Below, piece after piece: positions 51,341 through 61,374 of a stretch of 64,000 nucleotides of DNA. Under the pieces are notes generated by a model. That model was not told the DNA's origin. It made no database searches and worked only from the letters and a program-made list of their open reading frames with translations. This DNA comes from JANLTP01 sp031363055 (lineage in GTDB: Bacteria; Pseudomonadota; Gammaproteobacteria; Burkholderiales; Burkholderiaceae_E), in contig JANLTP010000127.1 in the NCBI GenBank assembly GCA_031363055.1, positions 1-64,000 of the forward strand, read 5' to 3'. The position numbers and the translations under genes were made by a program. Position 1 is the stretch's first letter. Each line of letters starts with the position of its first letter.

Positions 51341-52657
51341 ATGACGCTCGAGTTCGGTCTCGTCAATACAGGACTGGCCGGCTTGTGTCTACTGCTGTTG
51401 GCGCTGCTGGGTTGGGGCTGGTTCGATCGACGCCAATTGCTCGCGCAGAAACGCCGCCTGGAGCAGGAGTTGCAGCGCCTGCAGGATGAACAGCGCGACA
51501 GCATCAAAGGCAATGAGGCCCGATGGCTGCGCTCGGAGCGCGAAGCTCAAACCGCCATCGAAGCCAGTGCCCAGAAGTCGCACTTTCTAGCGGCTGCCAG
51601 CCACGACTTGCGCCAACCGATCCATGCGATTACCTTATTCGTGGCAGCCCTGGCGGCCGAACAACTCGAAGGCCGCAACCGCTATCTGGTCGATCGTCTG
51701 CATCGCTCGCTGGCTGGACTCGACGAATTATTCAATCGACTGCTCGACATCTCGCGACTCGACACCGGCGCCATCGAAGCGCGGATGGCGGTGTTCCCGA
51801 TGACACCGTTACTTCAAAACCTCGACGCCCGCTTCGCGCAATTAGCGTCCAACAAACATATTGAATTCCGGGTCCGCCTCGGTGCCACGGCGAACATTTA
51901 CAGCGACCCGGCATTGCTGATTGAAATTGTCATGAATTTGTTATCGAACGCGTTTCGCTACACCGAACGTGGCGGTGTTTTGCTGGCAACCCGGCGCCGG
52001 GGTGGCCAACTACTGATCCAGATTTGGGACACTGGCCCTGGCATTGCCAAGGAGAATCTGGAGCTCATTTTTCGGGAGTTTGTGCAACTCGATAACCCTT
52101 CACGCGATCGTCGCAAGGGGCTGGGCCTGGGCCTGGCGATCGTTCGGCGGCTCGCCGATACGCTGAATCATCAGGTCCGTGTCTATTCGCGGCTCGGGCG
52201 TGGCTCATTATTTGAAATAGCGGTACCCATTTCGAACGAGCTGCCGCTACTCAAGGACGTCGCGGCCAACGAGGCACCGCAGACCGATTTGACCGGCCTC
52301 CTGATTTTGGTCGTTGATGATGAAATTGAGGTGTTATTGGCGATGGAGGCCTTGCTGTCGGCCTGGGGCTGTTTTGCCCTGTTGGCTCGATCGATTCCAG
52401 AGGCGCTATCGAGGTTGTCCGCCTGCGAACGGTTTCCGGACGCCTTGCTTACCGATCATGCGGTCGCCGACGGCGTCGGCAGCGCTGAGATCATCGAAGC
52501 CGTGCGTTCGGCAGTACCGATTGAAATGCGGGTGGCCGTTGTGTCCGGCGAGGCCAGCGCCGCATTGGAAAAAAGCATCACCGCGTCGGGCTGGACCTTC
52601 ATGTCGAAACCGATCAACCCGGACAAACTCAGGGAGTTCCTCGGCAAAACACTTTAA
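51341..52657 (+). CDS. hybrid sensor histidine kinase with receiver domain
   Basis: About 438 residues from the ATG at 51341. One membrane segment (about 8-26) is followed by a coiled coil, then the phospho-acceptor box AAASHDLRQPIHAI with His88. The ATPase domain has MNLLSNAFRYT (N box), WDTGPGIA (G1) and KGLGLGLAIV (G2). A C-terminal receiver domain begins VVDDEIEVLLAMEALL, with the phospho-acceptor Asp in ALLTDHAV. There is no sizeable periplasmic domain, so it probably senses a membrane or internal signal. It is convergent with the LuxR-type regulator (79 bp apart), its likely partner. A longer frame to 51197 overlaps the upstream gene and is unlikely. Confidence 0.88.
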   Translation: MTLEFGLVNTGLAGLCLLLLALLGWGWFDRRQLLAQKRRLEQELQRLQDEQRDSIKGNEARWLRSEREAQTAIEASAQKSHFLAAASHDLRQPIHAITLFVAALAAEQLEGRNRYLVDRLHRSLAGLDELFNRLLDISRLDTGAIEARMAVFPMTPLLQNLDARFAQLASNKHIEFRVRLGATANIYSDPALLIEIVMNLLSNAFRYTERGGVLLATRRRGGQLLIQIWDTGPGIAKENLELIFREFVQLDNPSRDRRKGLGLGLAIVRRLADTLNHQVRVYSRLGRGSLFEIAVPISNELPLLKDVAANEAPQTDLTGLLILVVDDEIEVLLAMEALLSAWGCFALLARSIPEALSRLSACERFPDALLTDHAVADGVGSAEIIEAVRSAVPIEMRVAVVSGEASAALEKSITASGWTFMSKPINPDKLREFLGKTL

Positions 52658-52736
52658 TCAGGCGGCACCCGGCCGGCCTCAACCGTCAGCGACAGCAAGC
52701 CGACCTCAACAAATCCGTCGTAACGAATCGGCCTCA

Positions 52737-53381
52737 TCACGTCGGCATGTTCAGCTGCACACCGGCCTTCGACACCGCGATAATCGCCTGGGTTCGCGAC
52801 GCGACCTTGAGTTCCTTGAGGATGGCGCTGACGTGAATCTTTACCGTCGACTCAACAATGCCCAATCGGCGCGCTATCAATTTGTTAGGCAAGCCCGAAA
52901 CCAGTAGTGCAAGTACGTCTACCTGACGGTCGGTGAGTGCCCAAGGCATATTCTGCGACGCACCGTGGCTCGGCAACGGGGCCGTCACGCCACCCAAGGC
53001 ACTTTCCGGCAAATAGATGCGGCCATTGAGCACCGCTTCGATCGCCAACCTCACCTTGTTGCTGTCCGAAGACTTGGGTACGAATGACTTGGCGCCCAGA
53101 TCCAGGGTTTTCATGACGGTTGCCTTGTCTTCCTGACCGGAAATGATCACCACCGGCATTGCCGGATAGTTCTCGCGCATGCGCTGCAAAGCCACCATGC
53201 CCGGCTGATCCGGCAAATGCAAATCCAGAAACATCAAATCGAATATTTCGTGACGCGCCTGCAGAATCGCCGCTGCACAGGTATCGGCTTGCGCGATAAA
53301 TGCGTCCGGTTTGAAATTGCGGATCATGGCCACAATTCCCTCGCGCACGAGCGAATGGTCGTCGACGATCAATATCTTCAC
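52737..53381 (-). CDS. LuxR/NarL-family response regulator
   Basis: A two-domain regulator of about 214 residues. The receiver domain starts VKILIVDDHSLVREG; the phospho-acceptor Asp is in LMFLDLHLPD, and the Lys in FVPKS. The C-terminal helix-turn-helix has LTDRQVDVLALLVSGLPNK and RLGIVESTVKIHVSAILKEL. The GTG at 53381 with an upstream GGAGGAG is the probable start; the frame continues further but without a ribosome site. It is divergent from tssJ, with two palindromes in the space between, which suggests that it controls itself and the type VI secretion genes. Confidence 0.9.
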   Translation of the reverse strand: MKILIVDDHSLVREGIVAMIRNFKPDAFIAQADTCAAAILQARHEIFDLMFLDLHLPDQPGMVALQRMRENYPAMPVVIISGQEDKATVMKTLDLGAKSFVPKSSDSNKVRLAIEAVLNGRIYLPESALGGVTAPLPSHGASQNMPWALTDRQVDVLALLVSGLPNKLIARRLGIVESTVKIHVSAILKELKVASRTQAIIAVSKAGVQLNMPT

Positions 53382-53420
53382 AAACAAGCTCCTCCAGGGC
53401 GTTCTCGAACCCCGACAGGA

Positions 53421-53485
53421 TACTAAAGTATGCGCCAAGGATGGCGTTTGGAACATACCCTATTTTTGGGACTACGACTTAAGTA
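53421..53485. promoter_or_regulatory. two TACTNNAGTA-type palindromes between the regulator and T6SS genes
   Basis: TACTAAAGTA (53421-53430) and GACTTAAGTA (53476-53485, inside a wider CTAC-N7-GTAG dyad) lie in the 213-bp space between the divergent regulator and tssJ. A short two-fold site is what a NarL-type dimer binds. They are 55 bp apart. Binding by the adjacent regulator is inferred. Confidence 0.45.
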
Positions 53486-53594
53486 GGTTGGCGCTGACCC
53501 CAAAAGCAGAATAGGATATCGGTCAAACAGACACACATTTTATCCCTTCAAAAATTCGGGAGCTTGGACCTTGGTCGCGTCGGCTGGCAACAAA

Positions 53595-54212
53595 ATGTGT
53601 GCATTCGTTCCGCCCGCCCGGCCTGCGCAGCCCACCGGACTCGCCGCTTTGCCTGCCCGGTCCGCTTCGCCTGCCTTATCCCCCTTCCCTGACTTCTCTG
53701 CCTGGTTAGTGGCGCTGGCAAGCTGCGTACTGCTCAGCGCGTGTGGCGGACGGGCGGCACCCGCTGCGGCGCCCCCACCACCTGCACCACCCATCATCAA
53801 CATCATGCCGCCACCGGCAGCGCCGCCGGTCAGACCTGTGAATGTCGTTCTGTTTGGATCGAGCGGCATCAATCCGGGCTTGAATGAACGACCGTCGCCG
53901 GTGTTGGTTCGCGTCTACGAATTAAAGACCGTTACCGCCTTTGATGCAGCCGATTATTTTGCGCTGGCCGACAAGGACCGCGAACTGCTCGGTGCCGATC
54001 TGCTCGGCCGCGACGATTACCAGATCAAACCCGGCGAGCGCCTGCAGGTTGCCCGAACGCTGAACACGGCAACCAAACGGCTGGCGGCCATGGTCTCGTT
54101 TCGTGATCTCGAGCGTTCGGTCTGGAAAGCCAGCGTGGCGATCAGCGATCCGCCGCCCGATGAAATTCGAATACTGATTGACGCGCGCCGGGTCCAAGTC
54201 CTGGTGCAATGA
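53595..54212 (+). CDS. tssJ: type VI secretion lipoprotein TssJ
   Basis: The outer-membrane lipoprotein that anchors the T6SS membrane complex by contacting TssM. A long N-terminal lead precedes the hydrophobic segment and lipobox LSAC. A Pro/Ala-rich linker then leads to the TssJ fold: SPVLVRVYELKTVTAFDAADYFALAD, here split across two strands, with LGRDDYQIKPGE typical of the family. The start at 53595 is uncertain because no start codon lies closer to the signal segment. It is the first gene of the T6SS operon, 12 bp before tssK. Confidence 0.85.
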   Translation: MCAFVPPARPAQPTGLAALPARSASPALSPFPDFSAWLVALASCVLLSACGGRAAPAAAPPPPAPPIINIMPPPAAPPVRPVNVVLFGSSGINPGLNERPSPVLVRVYELKTVTAFDAADYFALADKDRELLGADLLGRDDYQIKPGERLQVARTLNTATKRLAAMVSFRDLERSVWKASVAISDPPPDEIRILIDARRVQVLVQ

Positions 54213-54224
54213 CAGAGGAAGACC

Positions 54225-55559
54225 ATGTGGAAGAACCGTGTGCTGTGGTCGGAAGGATTGTTCCTGCGGCCGCAGCATTTTCAGCAACAGGAGCGTTACC
54301 TCGAAGCGCTGCTCGATCAGCGCCTGCGCAGCGCCAGCGCCTACTGCTGGGGCTTTTCCTCGTTGGAGCTCGATACCGGCGCGTTGGCGCGCGGCGAAAT
54401 TTTGATCAATCGCGCCAGCGGCGTCTGGCCGGACGGCACAGTATTCAGCATGCCCGATCAGGATGCGCCGCCAGCCGCGCTGAAGATCGGTACCGACGTC
54501 AAGGATCGGATGATCGCCCTGGTGGTTCCGGGTCTGCGACAGGGCGTTCCCAGCACCAGCTTTGACAGCGAGAAAACGCGTGGCTTGCCGCGCTATGAAC
54601 CGGCGGAATTTGACAGCACGGACAGCAACGAAGGCTTCGACGAAGCCGCGCCGCTGCAAGTCGCCAGGCTACGGTCGCAACTGGTCGTGGTCGCGGGTAA
54701 CGAGGGCGCCTACTCCAGTCTCGGGGTGGTCAGGGTTATTGAGCGCAGTGCCGACGGCCAGGTGCTGCTCGATCGAAACTATGTCGCGCCGCACTTGCAT
54801 CTGGACGCATCGCCGTTGCTGCGCAGTTGGCTGGCCGAGTTGCGCGGTCTGGTCACGCAACGCTCGGAGGTGCTGTCGCAACGCATGGCCGAACCGGGGC
54901 GCGGAGGCACCGGCGAAATTGCCGATTTTCTGATGCTCATGCTGACCAATCGCTATCGCCCCTGGCTCGATCATCTGAGTGAGCGCAAGCCTCTTCATCC
55001 CGAGGACTTCTACACCGTCTGTATTCAACTGCTGGGTGAAATTTCAAGCTTCGGCGGTGAACGTCGGCTGCAATCAAAACTGCCGGCCTACGACCATGAC
55101 GATCTTGAATTGACCTTCTCGACCGTCATCAGCCAGTTGCGTCTGTCGCTGAGCATGGTGCTCGAACAAACCGCGATTCCGATCGAACTGCATGACCGCA
55201 AGTTTGGCGTACGGGTCGCCATCTTCAACGATAAATCCCTGCTGCCCGCCGCCAGTTTCGTGCTGGCAGTTCATGCACAAATGCCAACCGAACAAGTACG
55301 CAGCAAGTTCCCAGCGCAGGTCAAGATAGGTCCGGTCGAGAAGATTCGCGATCTCGTCAACCTGCAGTTGCCCGGTGTGACCTTGCGACCGCTACCGATT
55401 GCACCGAGGCAGATTCCGTATCACGCCGGATGCAACTACTTCGAGCTGGAGACCAACAGCGATCTTTGGCGAATGCTCGACCGCTCGGGCGGCTTGGCGA
55501 TGCACATCGCTGGCGAATTTCCGGGTCTCGAGCTCGAGTTCTGGGCGATCCGGCAATAG
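54225..55559 (+). CDS. tssK: type VI secretion baseplate subunit TssK
   Basis: A 444-residue baseplate protein that connects the baseplate to the TssJLM membrane complex. The start MWKNRVLWSEGLFLRPQHFQ is the family signature, followed by the shoulder domain and the C-terminal segment PYHAGCNYFELE. The ATG has AGAGGAAG upstream. It acts in the cytoplasm next to TssL. The neighbours fit the common tssJ-K-L-M order. Confidence 0.95.
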   Translation: MWKNRVLWSEGLFLRPQHFQQQERYLEALLDQRLRSASAYCWGFSSLELDTGALARGEILINRASGVWPDGTVFSMPDQDAPPAALKIGTDVKDRMIALVVPGLRQGVPSTSFDSEKTRGLPRYEPAEFDSTDSNEGFDEAAPLQVARLRSQLVVVAGNEGAYSSLGVVRVIERSADGQVLLDRNYVAPHLHLDASPLLRSWLAELRGLVTQRSEVLSQRMAEPGRGGTGEIADFLMLMLTNRYRPWLDHLSERKPLHPEDFYTVCIQLLGEISSFGGERRLQSKLPAYDHDDLELTFSTVISQLRLSLSMVLEQTAIPIELHDRKFGVRVAIFNDKSLLPAASFVLAVHAQMPTEQVRSKFPAQVKIGPVEKIRDLVNLQLPGVTLRPLPIAPRQIPYHAGCNYFELETNSDLWRMLDRSGGLAMHIAGEFPGLELEFWAIRQ

Positions 55560-55580
55560 AGACCTGCATAGAGACCTGAA

Positions 55581-56939
55581 ATGAGCAACGGTTACGATCC
55601 GCGCAACGACGACCCTGGCAAGACGGTCGTTCGCCCGACCCCGGGCGGGCGCGGCGGCAGGTATTACGGTGGCGCTGGCGGCTCCTCGGGTGGTGGCGAC
55701 TCAGGGGGTGGCTTCTTGGGTTTCGGCCAATCGTCCGGCGCTTCCGCCGGCTACGTGCCACTGGAATCCTCCGATACCGAACAACTCTGGCATCAGTCGA
55801 GCAATACCTTGCTGAGTAGCGCCGCGCCGTTGCTGGCGATTCTCGCGCCGCTACGCGCCAGCAGCCATCACGCTGACCCGGCCGGGTTACGAGACACACT
55901 CAGCGAACGGGTGCGCAGCTTCGAGACGCGCGCAAGTTCCGCGCAGGTTTCGCGCGAGCAAATCGTTGGCGCTCGCTACTTGTTGTGCACGCTGATTGAC
56001 GAGCTGGCGGCGAGCACTCCCTGGGGCAGTGGCGGCATCTGGGCGCGCGACACCTTGCTGCTTCGGTTTCATAACGAAACCTGGGGCGGCGAGAAGGTTT
56101 TTCAATTGCTCTCCAAAGTCGCCGAAAAGCCGCAGGCGAACCGCGATTTACTGGAGCTGTTCTACGTCTGTATTTCGCTCGGACTCGAAGGCCGCTATCG
56201 AGTGATTGACAACGGCCGGGCACAACTCGATTCGCTGCGTGAACGCTTGTTTCAAATGTTGCGCGACTCGGCGCCACCGCCCGAGCAGTCGCTGACGCTG
56301 CGCACCGACCTTGCCGGCGTCGCGCGCGGCGGCTGGTTCGAAGGCATTCCGGTGTGGGTGTTCGCTGTTGTGTGTACGGTATTCGCGCTGGCGCTGTTTG
56401 CCGGCTTCTCTGTGCTGCTCAATCGCGAATCGGACCCGGCGTTCAGTGCCATCATGCAACTGAAGTTTGCGGGCCCTGCCCCGGTAGCGACGGTGCCTTT
56501 ACCGCCGGTCAAACCGCGCTTGCGCACCTTTTTAGAACCGGAGATTCAAAAGGGCCTGGTCGCGGTCAAGGAGGAAGCAACCCGAAGCATCATCACGATC
56601 CAGGGCGACGGATTGTTCGAACCCGGCAGCGTGCAATTGAACACCCAGGTCTTGCCGCTCATCGATCGCATTGGTAAAGCGATGCGCGAAAACCCGGGCG
56701 CAGTACTCGTCACTGGCCATACCGACTCGCAACCGATTCGGTCGGCGCGCTTTCCTTCAAACTGGCACCTGTCGCAAGAGCGGGCCGAGCAAGTGGCGCG
56801 GCTGATTTCACCGCAACTACCCGGTCAGCGGATTCAAGCCGAGGGCCGCGCCGATGGCGAACCGGTCGCAGCCAACGATACGCCGGTCAATCGGGCGAAA
56901 AATCGTCGCGTCGAGCTCACCTTGTTTGTCGCGCGCTGA
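55581..56939 (+). CDS. tssL: type VI secretion membrane protein TssL with OmpA-like domain
   Basis: A DotU-family inner membrane protein of 452 residues. A Gly/Ser-rich N-terminus leads into the cytoplasmic DotU domain, with YLLCTLIDELAASTPWG and LELFYVCISLGLEGRYR. One membrane segment lies at about 255-277. A periplasmic OmpA/MotB-like peptidoglycan-binding domain follows (GHTDSQPIR, NWHLSQERAEQVARLI, NRAKNRRVELTLF). This extended TssL can anchor to the cell wall by itself, so no TagL is needed. Its stop overlaps the tssM start by one base. Confidence 0.95.
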   Translation: MSNGYDPRNDDPGKTVVRPTPGGRGGRYYGGAGGSSGGGDSGGGFLGFGQSSGASAGYVPLESSDTEQLWHQSSNTLLSSAAPLLAILAPLRASSHHADPAGLRDTLSERVRSFETRASSAQVSREQIVGARYLLCTLIDELAASTPWGSGGIWARDTLLLRFHNETWGGEKVFQLLSKVAEKPQANRDLLELFYVCISLGLEGRYRVIDNGRAQLDSLRERLFQMLRDSAPPPEQSLTLRTDLAGVARGGWFEGIPVWVFAVVCTVFALALFAGFSVLLNRESDPAFSAIMQLKFAGPAPVATVPLPPVKPRLRTFLEPEIQKGLVAVKEEATRSIITIQGDGLFEPGSVQLNTQVLPLIDRIGKAMRENPGAVLVTGHTDSQPIRSARFPSNWHLSQERAEQVARLISPQLPGQRIQAEGRADGEPVAANDTPVNRAKNRRVELTLFVAR

Positions 56940-59900
56940 TGAAAAAAATCTTCGCCAGCCTGTTCAGCCCCTGGGTGTTGCGCTTGCTGGGCGCCATTCT
57001 TTTAGCTCTGCTGGTCTGGATCGCCGGGCCACTGTTCTCATTCGCGCAATGGCGCCCGCTCGATCCCGGCTGGGCTCGACTGACGTTGATCGCCGTCTTG
57101 CTGCTGCTGTGGTTCGGCAAACGTGTCTTGCTCGCCGTGCGCGCCAAACTGGCCAATGCGCGATTGTTCGATGCCATGGCTGGCAAAGGCGCCGCACCTG
57201 CGAGTAGCAGCGCCGATGAGGCCGTTCGCAAACGCTTCGAGACGGCGATGGCCACCTTGAAGGTCGCCCAATTCGGCGGCGAGGCCGGCCACGGGCTCGA
57301 GGGTCGACTGGCGCGGCTCATGCAGGGCAAGCGTTATCTATACCAACTTCCGTGGTATCTGTTTATCGGTCCGCCCGGTAGCGGCAAGACCACTGCCCTC
57401 GTACATTCGGGTCTGAAGTTTCCGCTGGCCAGCCAGGTCGGCAATGACCCGCTGCAAGGTGTTGGCGGTACCCGCAATTGCCAGTGGTGGTTCACCGATC
57501 GCGCGGTGCTGATCGACACCGCCGGACGCTACACCACTCAGGACAGTGATCAGGCCGCCGATTCGGCCGAATGGACGGCGTTTCTGGAACTGCTCGCCAA
57601 ACATCGGCCACGGCAACCGATCAATGGCATCTTGCTGACGCTGAGTTGCTCCGACCTGCTGACCTTGTCGGACGCACAGTTGCAGCAACATGCGAGCGCG
57701 GTGCGCGCCCGCATTGACGAATTACAGAAGACCTTGAAGTTGCAATTTCCGGTGTATCTGCTGGTCACCAAAACCGATTTGTTACCGGGCTTCATGGAAT
57801 TTTTTGGCGACTTCGATCGCGAGCAGCGCGAGCAAATCTGGGGCACCACCGTACCGCCGGGCACATCCTCCGCCCACACCTCAGCGGGGTATTCAGCGGC
57901 GCAATGCGCCGCTGATCTCAAGCAACTCGTTCAGCGCCTTGCCTCGCAAGTCAACGAGCGGCTGAATCGCGAGCGACTGCTCGCTCAGCGGCAGATGATC
58001 TTCGGATTCCCGGCGCAATTTGCATCAATCTCGGCGGGCCTGACGAGCTATGTTGATCAGGTTTTTGGCAGCTCGCAGTTTGTCGGCACATCCATGCTGC
58101 GCGGTGTATTTTTTACCAGTGGCACGCAGGAGGGCAGCCCGATTGATCGCTTGCTCGGATCGATGACGCGATCGATCGGGCTTGAGCGCAAGGCTCTGGC
58201 TGCCACGCGCCCAAGCGGCAAGTCGTTTTTCATCACGCGACTGTTCAATCAACTGATCTTCGCCGAGTCGGGGTTAGCTGGAACAAACCTGGCGTGGGAA
58301 CAGCGTCTGCGGCGACTGAAGTGGCTGGTTACGGCCGCCTCGGTCATCGCTTTGTTTGGCACCGGTATTGCGTGGACCCTGAGTTACCTGAGTAACAATA
58401 CCTATCTGGACGACGTACAGGCGAGAACGAAGGCACTGGGTTCCGAGTTGGCCAACCAGCGAATTGATGGCAACGCCACGTTGGCGTCGGTACTGCCGAT
58501 TCTCGCCAAAATGCAGATTCTGGCCAATACCGAGTCGGTCAACGTCGAAAGCCCGCCGCTAGGTCATACCTGGGGATTGTTTCAGGGCGAAAAAATGACC
58601 GCAGCAGCGAAAACCAGTTACCGCCGTGCGCTCGCGACCGCACTGGCGCCGGTTCTGTCGCGACGCATCGAAGACGTCTTGCGACGCGGGTCACAGAATC
58701 CGGAACTGCTCTATGAAACACTCAAAGCCTATTTGATGCTGCATCAACGTGAACACCTGGACGCCACCGCACTCAAGGGCTGGGTCGCGTTCGATGCTCG
58801 CACCGAACTTGCCAAAGCCTTGAACGATGAGCAGCGTAACGAGTTGCAGCAACACCTCGATGTGCTGTTGGCTCGCGACGCCCTGGCACCGGAGGCGCAA
58901 CTCGATGGCGTGCTCGTCGACCGCGTGCGGCGTGCACTGTTGGGTACGCCGTTTCCGGTGCGGGTTGCCAGTCGCATCAAGCGGCAGGGCTTCGGTACTG
59001 AATTCGCCGATTTCCGTATTCCGCAAGCGGCTGGCAATAATGCCCACATGGTGCTCACGCGAACCTCGGGTGCAGCGATGACCCAGGGTGTCCCCGGTGC
59101 CTACACTTTTGACGGTTATCACAAGGGCTTTCAGAAACAACTCGATCCCTTGTTAAAACAACTGGGCGAAGAGGAAACCTGGGTGCTCGGTGTCGTCAAT
59201 TCCGATAACACGCGGCGCCTCGGCGATAGCAAGCAGCGAGAATCATTGGCCAATGAAGTTCGACTCGTCTATTTGCAGGAATACATCGCAGTGTGGGAGC
59301 GGTTTCTCGCCGACATTGCGCTCATCAAAACCAACAGCCTGCAACAAAGCGTGCAGTTGGCTCGCCTGTTGTCAGCGCCTGACTCACCGCTGCCCAGGCT
59401 GTTGAAGGCGGTTGCCCGCGAGGTGAGTCTGGCGGAACAAACCGGGCCGATTGCAGCGGCCGCCAAAGGTGCACTCGATAAAGCATCCGACGCGGTCAAG
59501 GAAACCCAGGACAATCTGTCGCGCATGCTCGGCGGCAACGCGCCCGCTGCGGTAATGCCCGGGGCCGCGCCAGCGCGGAAAATTGAAGCGATGGTGGATG
59601 ATCGTTTCGAGGCGCTGCGCCGCTATGTCAAAGCGCCTGCGGCCGGCCAGCCGGCGCCGATCGACGCCACGATGACCCTGATCAATGATCTGTACAACTT
59701 GCTGATCGCCACTGAAACGGCCGTCAGCAGCAATAACCCGCCACCGGCCAGCGATCTGCCGAACCGCGTCAAGGGTGAGGCAGCGCGCCTGCCAGAACCG
59801 GTTCGATCGATGATGAACACGCTGGCCGTCAACGGCACCAACCAGGCGCTCGGTGCGACGCGCGAGAACATCGGGCAAATGCTGCAGTCAAGCATTGGCG

Positions 59901-60568
59901 ACTTCTGTCGCAAGGCGATTGAAGGCCGTTATCCGGTCACCATGGCAAGCACGCGTGATATCGTTCCCGAAGATTTCGCCCGCATGTTCGCGGCCGACGG
60001 TCTGATGGATGAATTCTTCAAGAAAAATTTGCAGCAATTTGTGGACACCAGCAGCAAGCCCTGGAAGTTTCGCCGCCAGGGCGATTCGACGATGGGCGAA
60101 GCATCGGCCGCCTTGATCCAGTTCCAACGCGCCGACGAGATTCGCAAGGTGTTTTTCACAGGCGGCAGTCGCACCCCGTCGGTGCGGGTTGACATGAAGC
60201 CGCTCGAGATGGACCCGGCCATCCTGCAATTCAGTCTCGACGCCGACGGCCAGGTACTCAAGTATGCGCACGGGCCAATTGTGCCGATGAGCATCGCCTG
60301 GCCAGGACCCAAGGCTACCGGTCAGATTCGCATCCAGATTTCACCGGCTTCGGCCAGTGGAAATTCCGGTATGGTCTTCGAAGGGCCGTGGGCTATCTAC
60401 CGGATGTTTGATCGCGCCCAGATCGAGCGCAGCGCGCAACCCGAAAAATTCCGTGCGGTGTTCAATTTCGAAGGTCGCAAGGCGCTGTTCGATGTCACCG
60501 CCAGCAGCGTGCAAAATCCGTTTCGCCTGCCCGAGCTGCAGGCGTTCTCGTGTCCGTCGCGGCTTTAA
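56939..60568 (+). CDS. tssM: type VI secretion membrane protein TssM (IcmF)
   Basis: A 1,209-residue inner-membrane protein forming the core of the T6SS membrane complex. Two membrane segments lie near the N-terminus (about 10-30 and 38-60) and a third at about 461-483. The cytoplasmic loop holds a Walker A motif, GPPGSGKTTAL, near residue 143, and DTAGRYTTQD. The large periplasmic part reaches TssJ; its C-terminal region contains FEGPWAIYRMFDRA, typical of the family. The length is normal. The intact Walker site suggests NTP binding, which is needed in some but not all systems. Confidence 0.95.
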   Translation: MKKIFASLFSPWVLRLLGAILLALLVWIAGPLFSFAQWRPLDPGWARLTLIAVLLLLWFGKRVLLAVRAKLANARLFDAMAGKGAAPASSSADEAVRKRFETAMATLKVAQFGGEAGHGLEGRLARLMQGKRYLYQLPWYLFIGPPGSGKTTALVHSGLKFPLASQVGNDPLQGVGGTRNCQWWFTDRAVLIDTAGRYTTQDSDQAADSAEWTAFLELLAKHRPRQPINGILLTLSCSDLLTLSDAQLQQHASAVRARIDELQKTLKLQFPVYLLVTKTDLLPGFMEFFGDFDREQREQIWGTTVPPGTSSAHTSAGYSAAQCAADLKQLVQRLASQVNERLNRERLLAQRQMIFGFPAQFASISAGLTSYVDQVFGSSQFVGTSMLRGVFFTSGTQEGSPIDRLLGSMTRSIGLERKALAATRPSGKSFFITRLFNQLIFAESGLAGTNLAWEQRLRRLKWLVTAASVIALFGTGIAWTLSYLSNNTYLDDVQARTKALGSELANQRIDGNATLASVLPILAKMQILANTESVNVESPPLGHTWGLFQGEKMTAAAKTSYRRALATALAPVLSRRIEDVLRRGSQNPELLYETLKAYLMLHQREHLDATALKGWVAFDARTELAKALNDEQRNELQQHLDVLLARDALAPEAQLDGVLVDRVRRALLGTPFPVRVASRIKRQGFGTEFADFRIPQAAGNNAHMVLTRTSGAAMTQGVPGAYTFDGYHKGFQKQLDPLLKQLGEEETWVLGVVNSDNTRRLGDSKQRESLANEVRLVYLQEYIAVWERFLADIALIKTNSLQQSVQLARLLSAPDSPLPRLLKAVAREVSLAEQTGPIAAAAKGALDKASDAVKETQDNLSRMLGGNAPAAVMPGAAPARKIEAMVDDRFEALRRYVKAPAAGQPAPIDATMTLINDLYNLLIATETAVSSNNPPPASDLPNRVKGEAARLPEPVRSMMNTLAVNGTNQALGATRENIGQMLQSSIGDFCRKAIEGRYPVTMASTRDIVPEDFARMFAADGLMDEFFKKNLQQFVDTSSKPWKFRRQGDSTMGEASAALIQFQRADEIRKVFFTGGSRTPSVRVDMKPLEMDPAILQFSLDADGQVLKYAHGPIVPMSIAWPGPKATGQIRIQISPASASGNSGMVFEGPWAIYRMFDRAQIERSAQPEKFRAVFNFEGRKALFDVTASSVQNPFRLPELQAFSCPSRL

Positions 60569-60576
60569 CGCAGGCA

Positions 60577-61374
60577 ATGATGAACGCCGAGTTTACGAAC
60601 CCGACGAGCGCATCGTCAGTGCTCATGACGCCCGCCGTCGAACCGATTACTGATGAATTGTTAATCGCTGATCCGACGACACGGCCGGTCGGCGTACCGG
60701 TCGGCATACCGGGCGCGCCGCTGTCGACAACGGGCTGGTATGGCAAGTTGCCGGCCGCCGGCGACTTTCTGAATCGCCGACTTCCGGATGAATTCCGTGA
60801 GCCTTGGGATCGCTGGCTGAGCCAGGGCATGATGTACGCAAAGGACAAACTAGCGGAGCAGTGGGAGTCGACGTTCTTGAGTTTTTCGGTCTGGCGCTTC
60901 CTCTGGATTTCGGCGCAGGACAAAGAACCCATTTGGCTGGGTATCCTGATGCCAGGAATCGATCGAGTCGGGCGCCTGTTTCCACTGACGGTCGCCATGC
61001 CTTTTTCCCGCGACCTGTTCACGCACTTGTCGATCGATTCCTTGGATACGCGACTCGATCTGCTTCAAGACCTCGCTCTGCGCGTGCTGGAGGACGACGA
61101 TCTCGAGCGCTTCGATTCGGCGCTCCGCGCATTACCCGATCTGATTGCACGAGCACCGATCGCTATGGGCAGTCAGCACGACGGCGAAGACTTGTCATCC
61201 TGGATCCAGTCGCTGGGCCTCACGCAACTGGCCGCCGGCGGTGCCCGCGCGGCATTCTGGTTACGCGTCTCGCCGCACGACCGTTTTCTGCGAATTGAAT
61301 CCTGCCCGCCGCCACCAGCGAGCTTCCTTGAGCTGGTTCAGTTTTCAGCCGATGTCGAGGAGCAGGGATCGTGA
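60577..61374 (+). CDS. tagF: type VI secretion-associated protein TagF
   Basis: The characteristic sequence GWYGKLPAAGDFLNRRLPD begins the TagF domain after an unusual lead of about 50 residues rich in Val, Pro and Thr. The following LWISAQDKEPIWLGILMPG and GRLFPLTVAMPF are family sequence. In Pseudomonas, TagF represses T6SS assembly after translation, alongside the PpkA/PppA phosphorylation pathway. The frame opens at GTG 60550 inside tssM; ATG 60577 is the more likely start. The next gene, a Ser/Thr kinase, overlaps by 4 bp, matching that regulatory theme. Confidence 0.88.
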   Translation: MMNAEFTNPTSASSVLMTPAVEPITDELLIADPTTRPVGVPVGIPGAPLSTTGWYGKLPAAGDFLNRRLPDEFREPWDRWLSQGMMYAKDKLAEQWESTFLSFSVWRFLWISAQDKEPIWLGILMPGIDRVGRLFPLTVAMPFSRDLFTHLSIDSLDTRLDLLQDLALRVLEDDDLERFDSALRALPDLIARAPIAMGSQHDGEDLSSWIQSLGLTQLAAGGARAAFWLRVSPHDRFLRIESCPPPPASFLELVQFSADVEEQGS

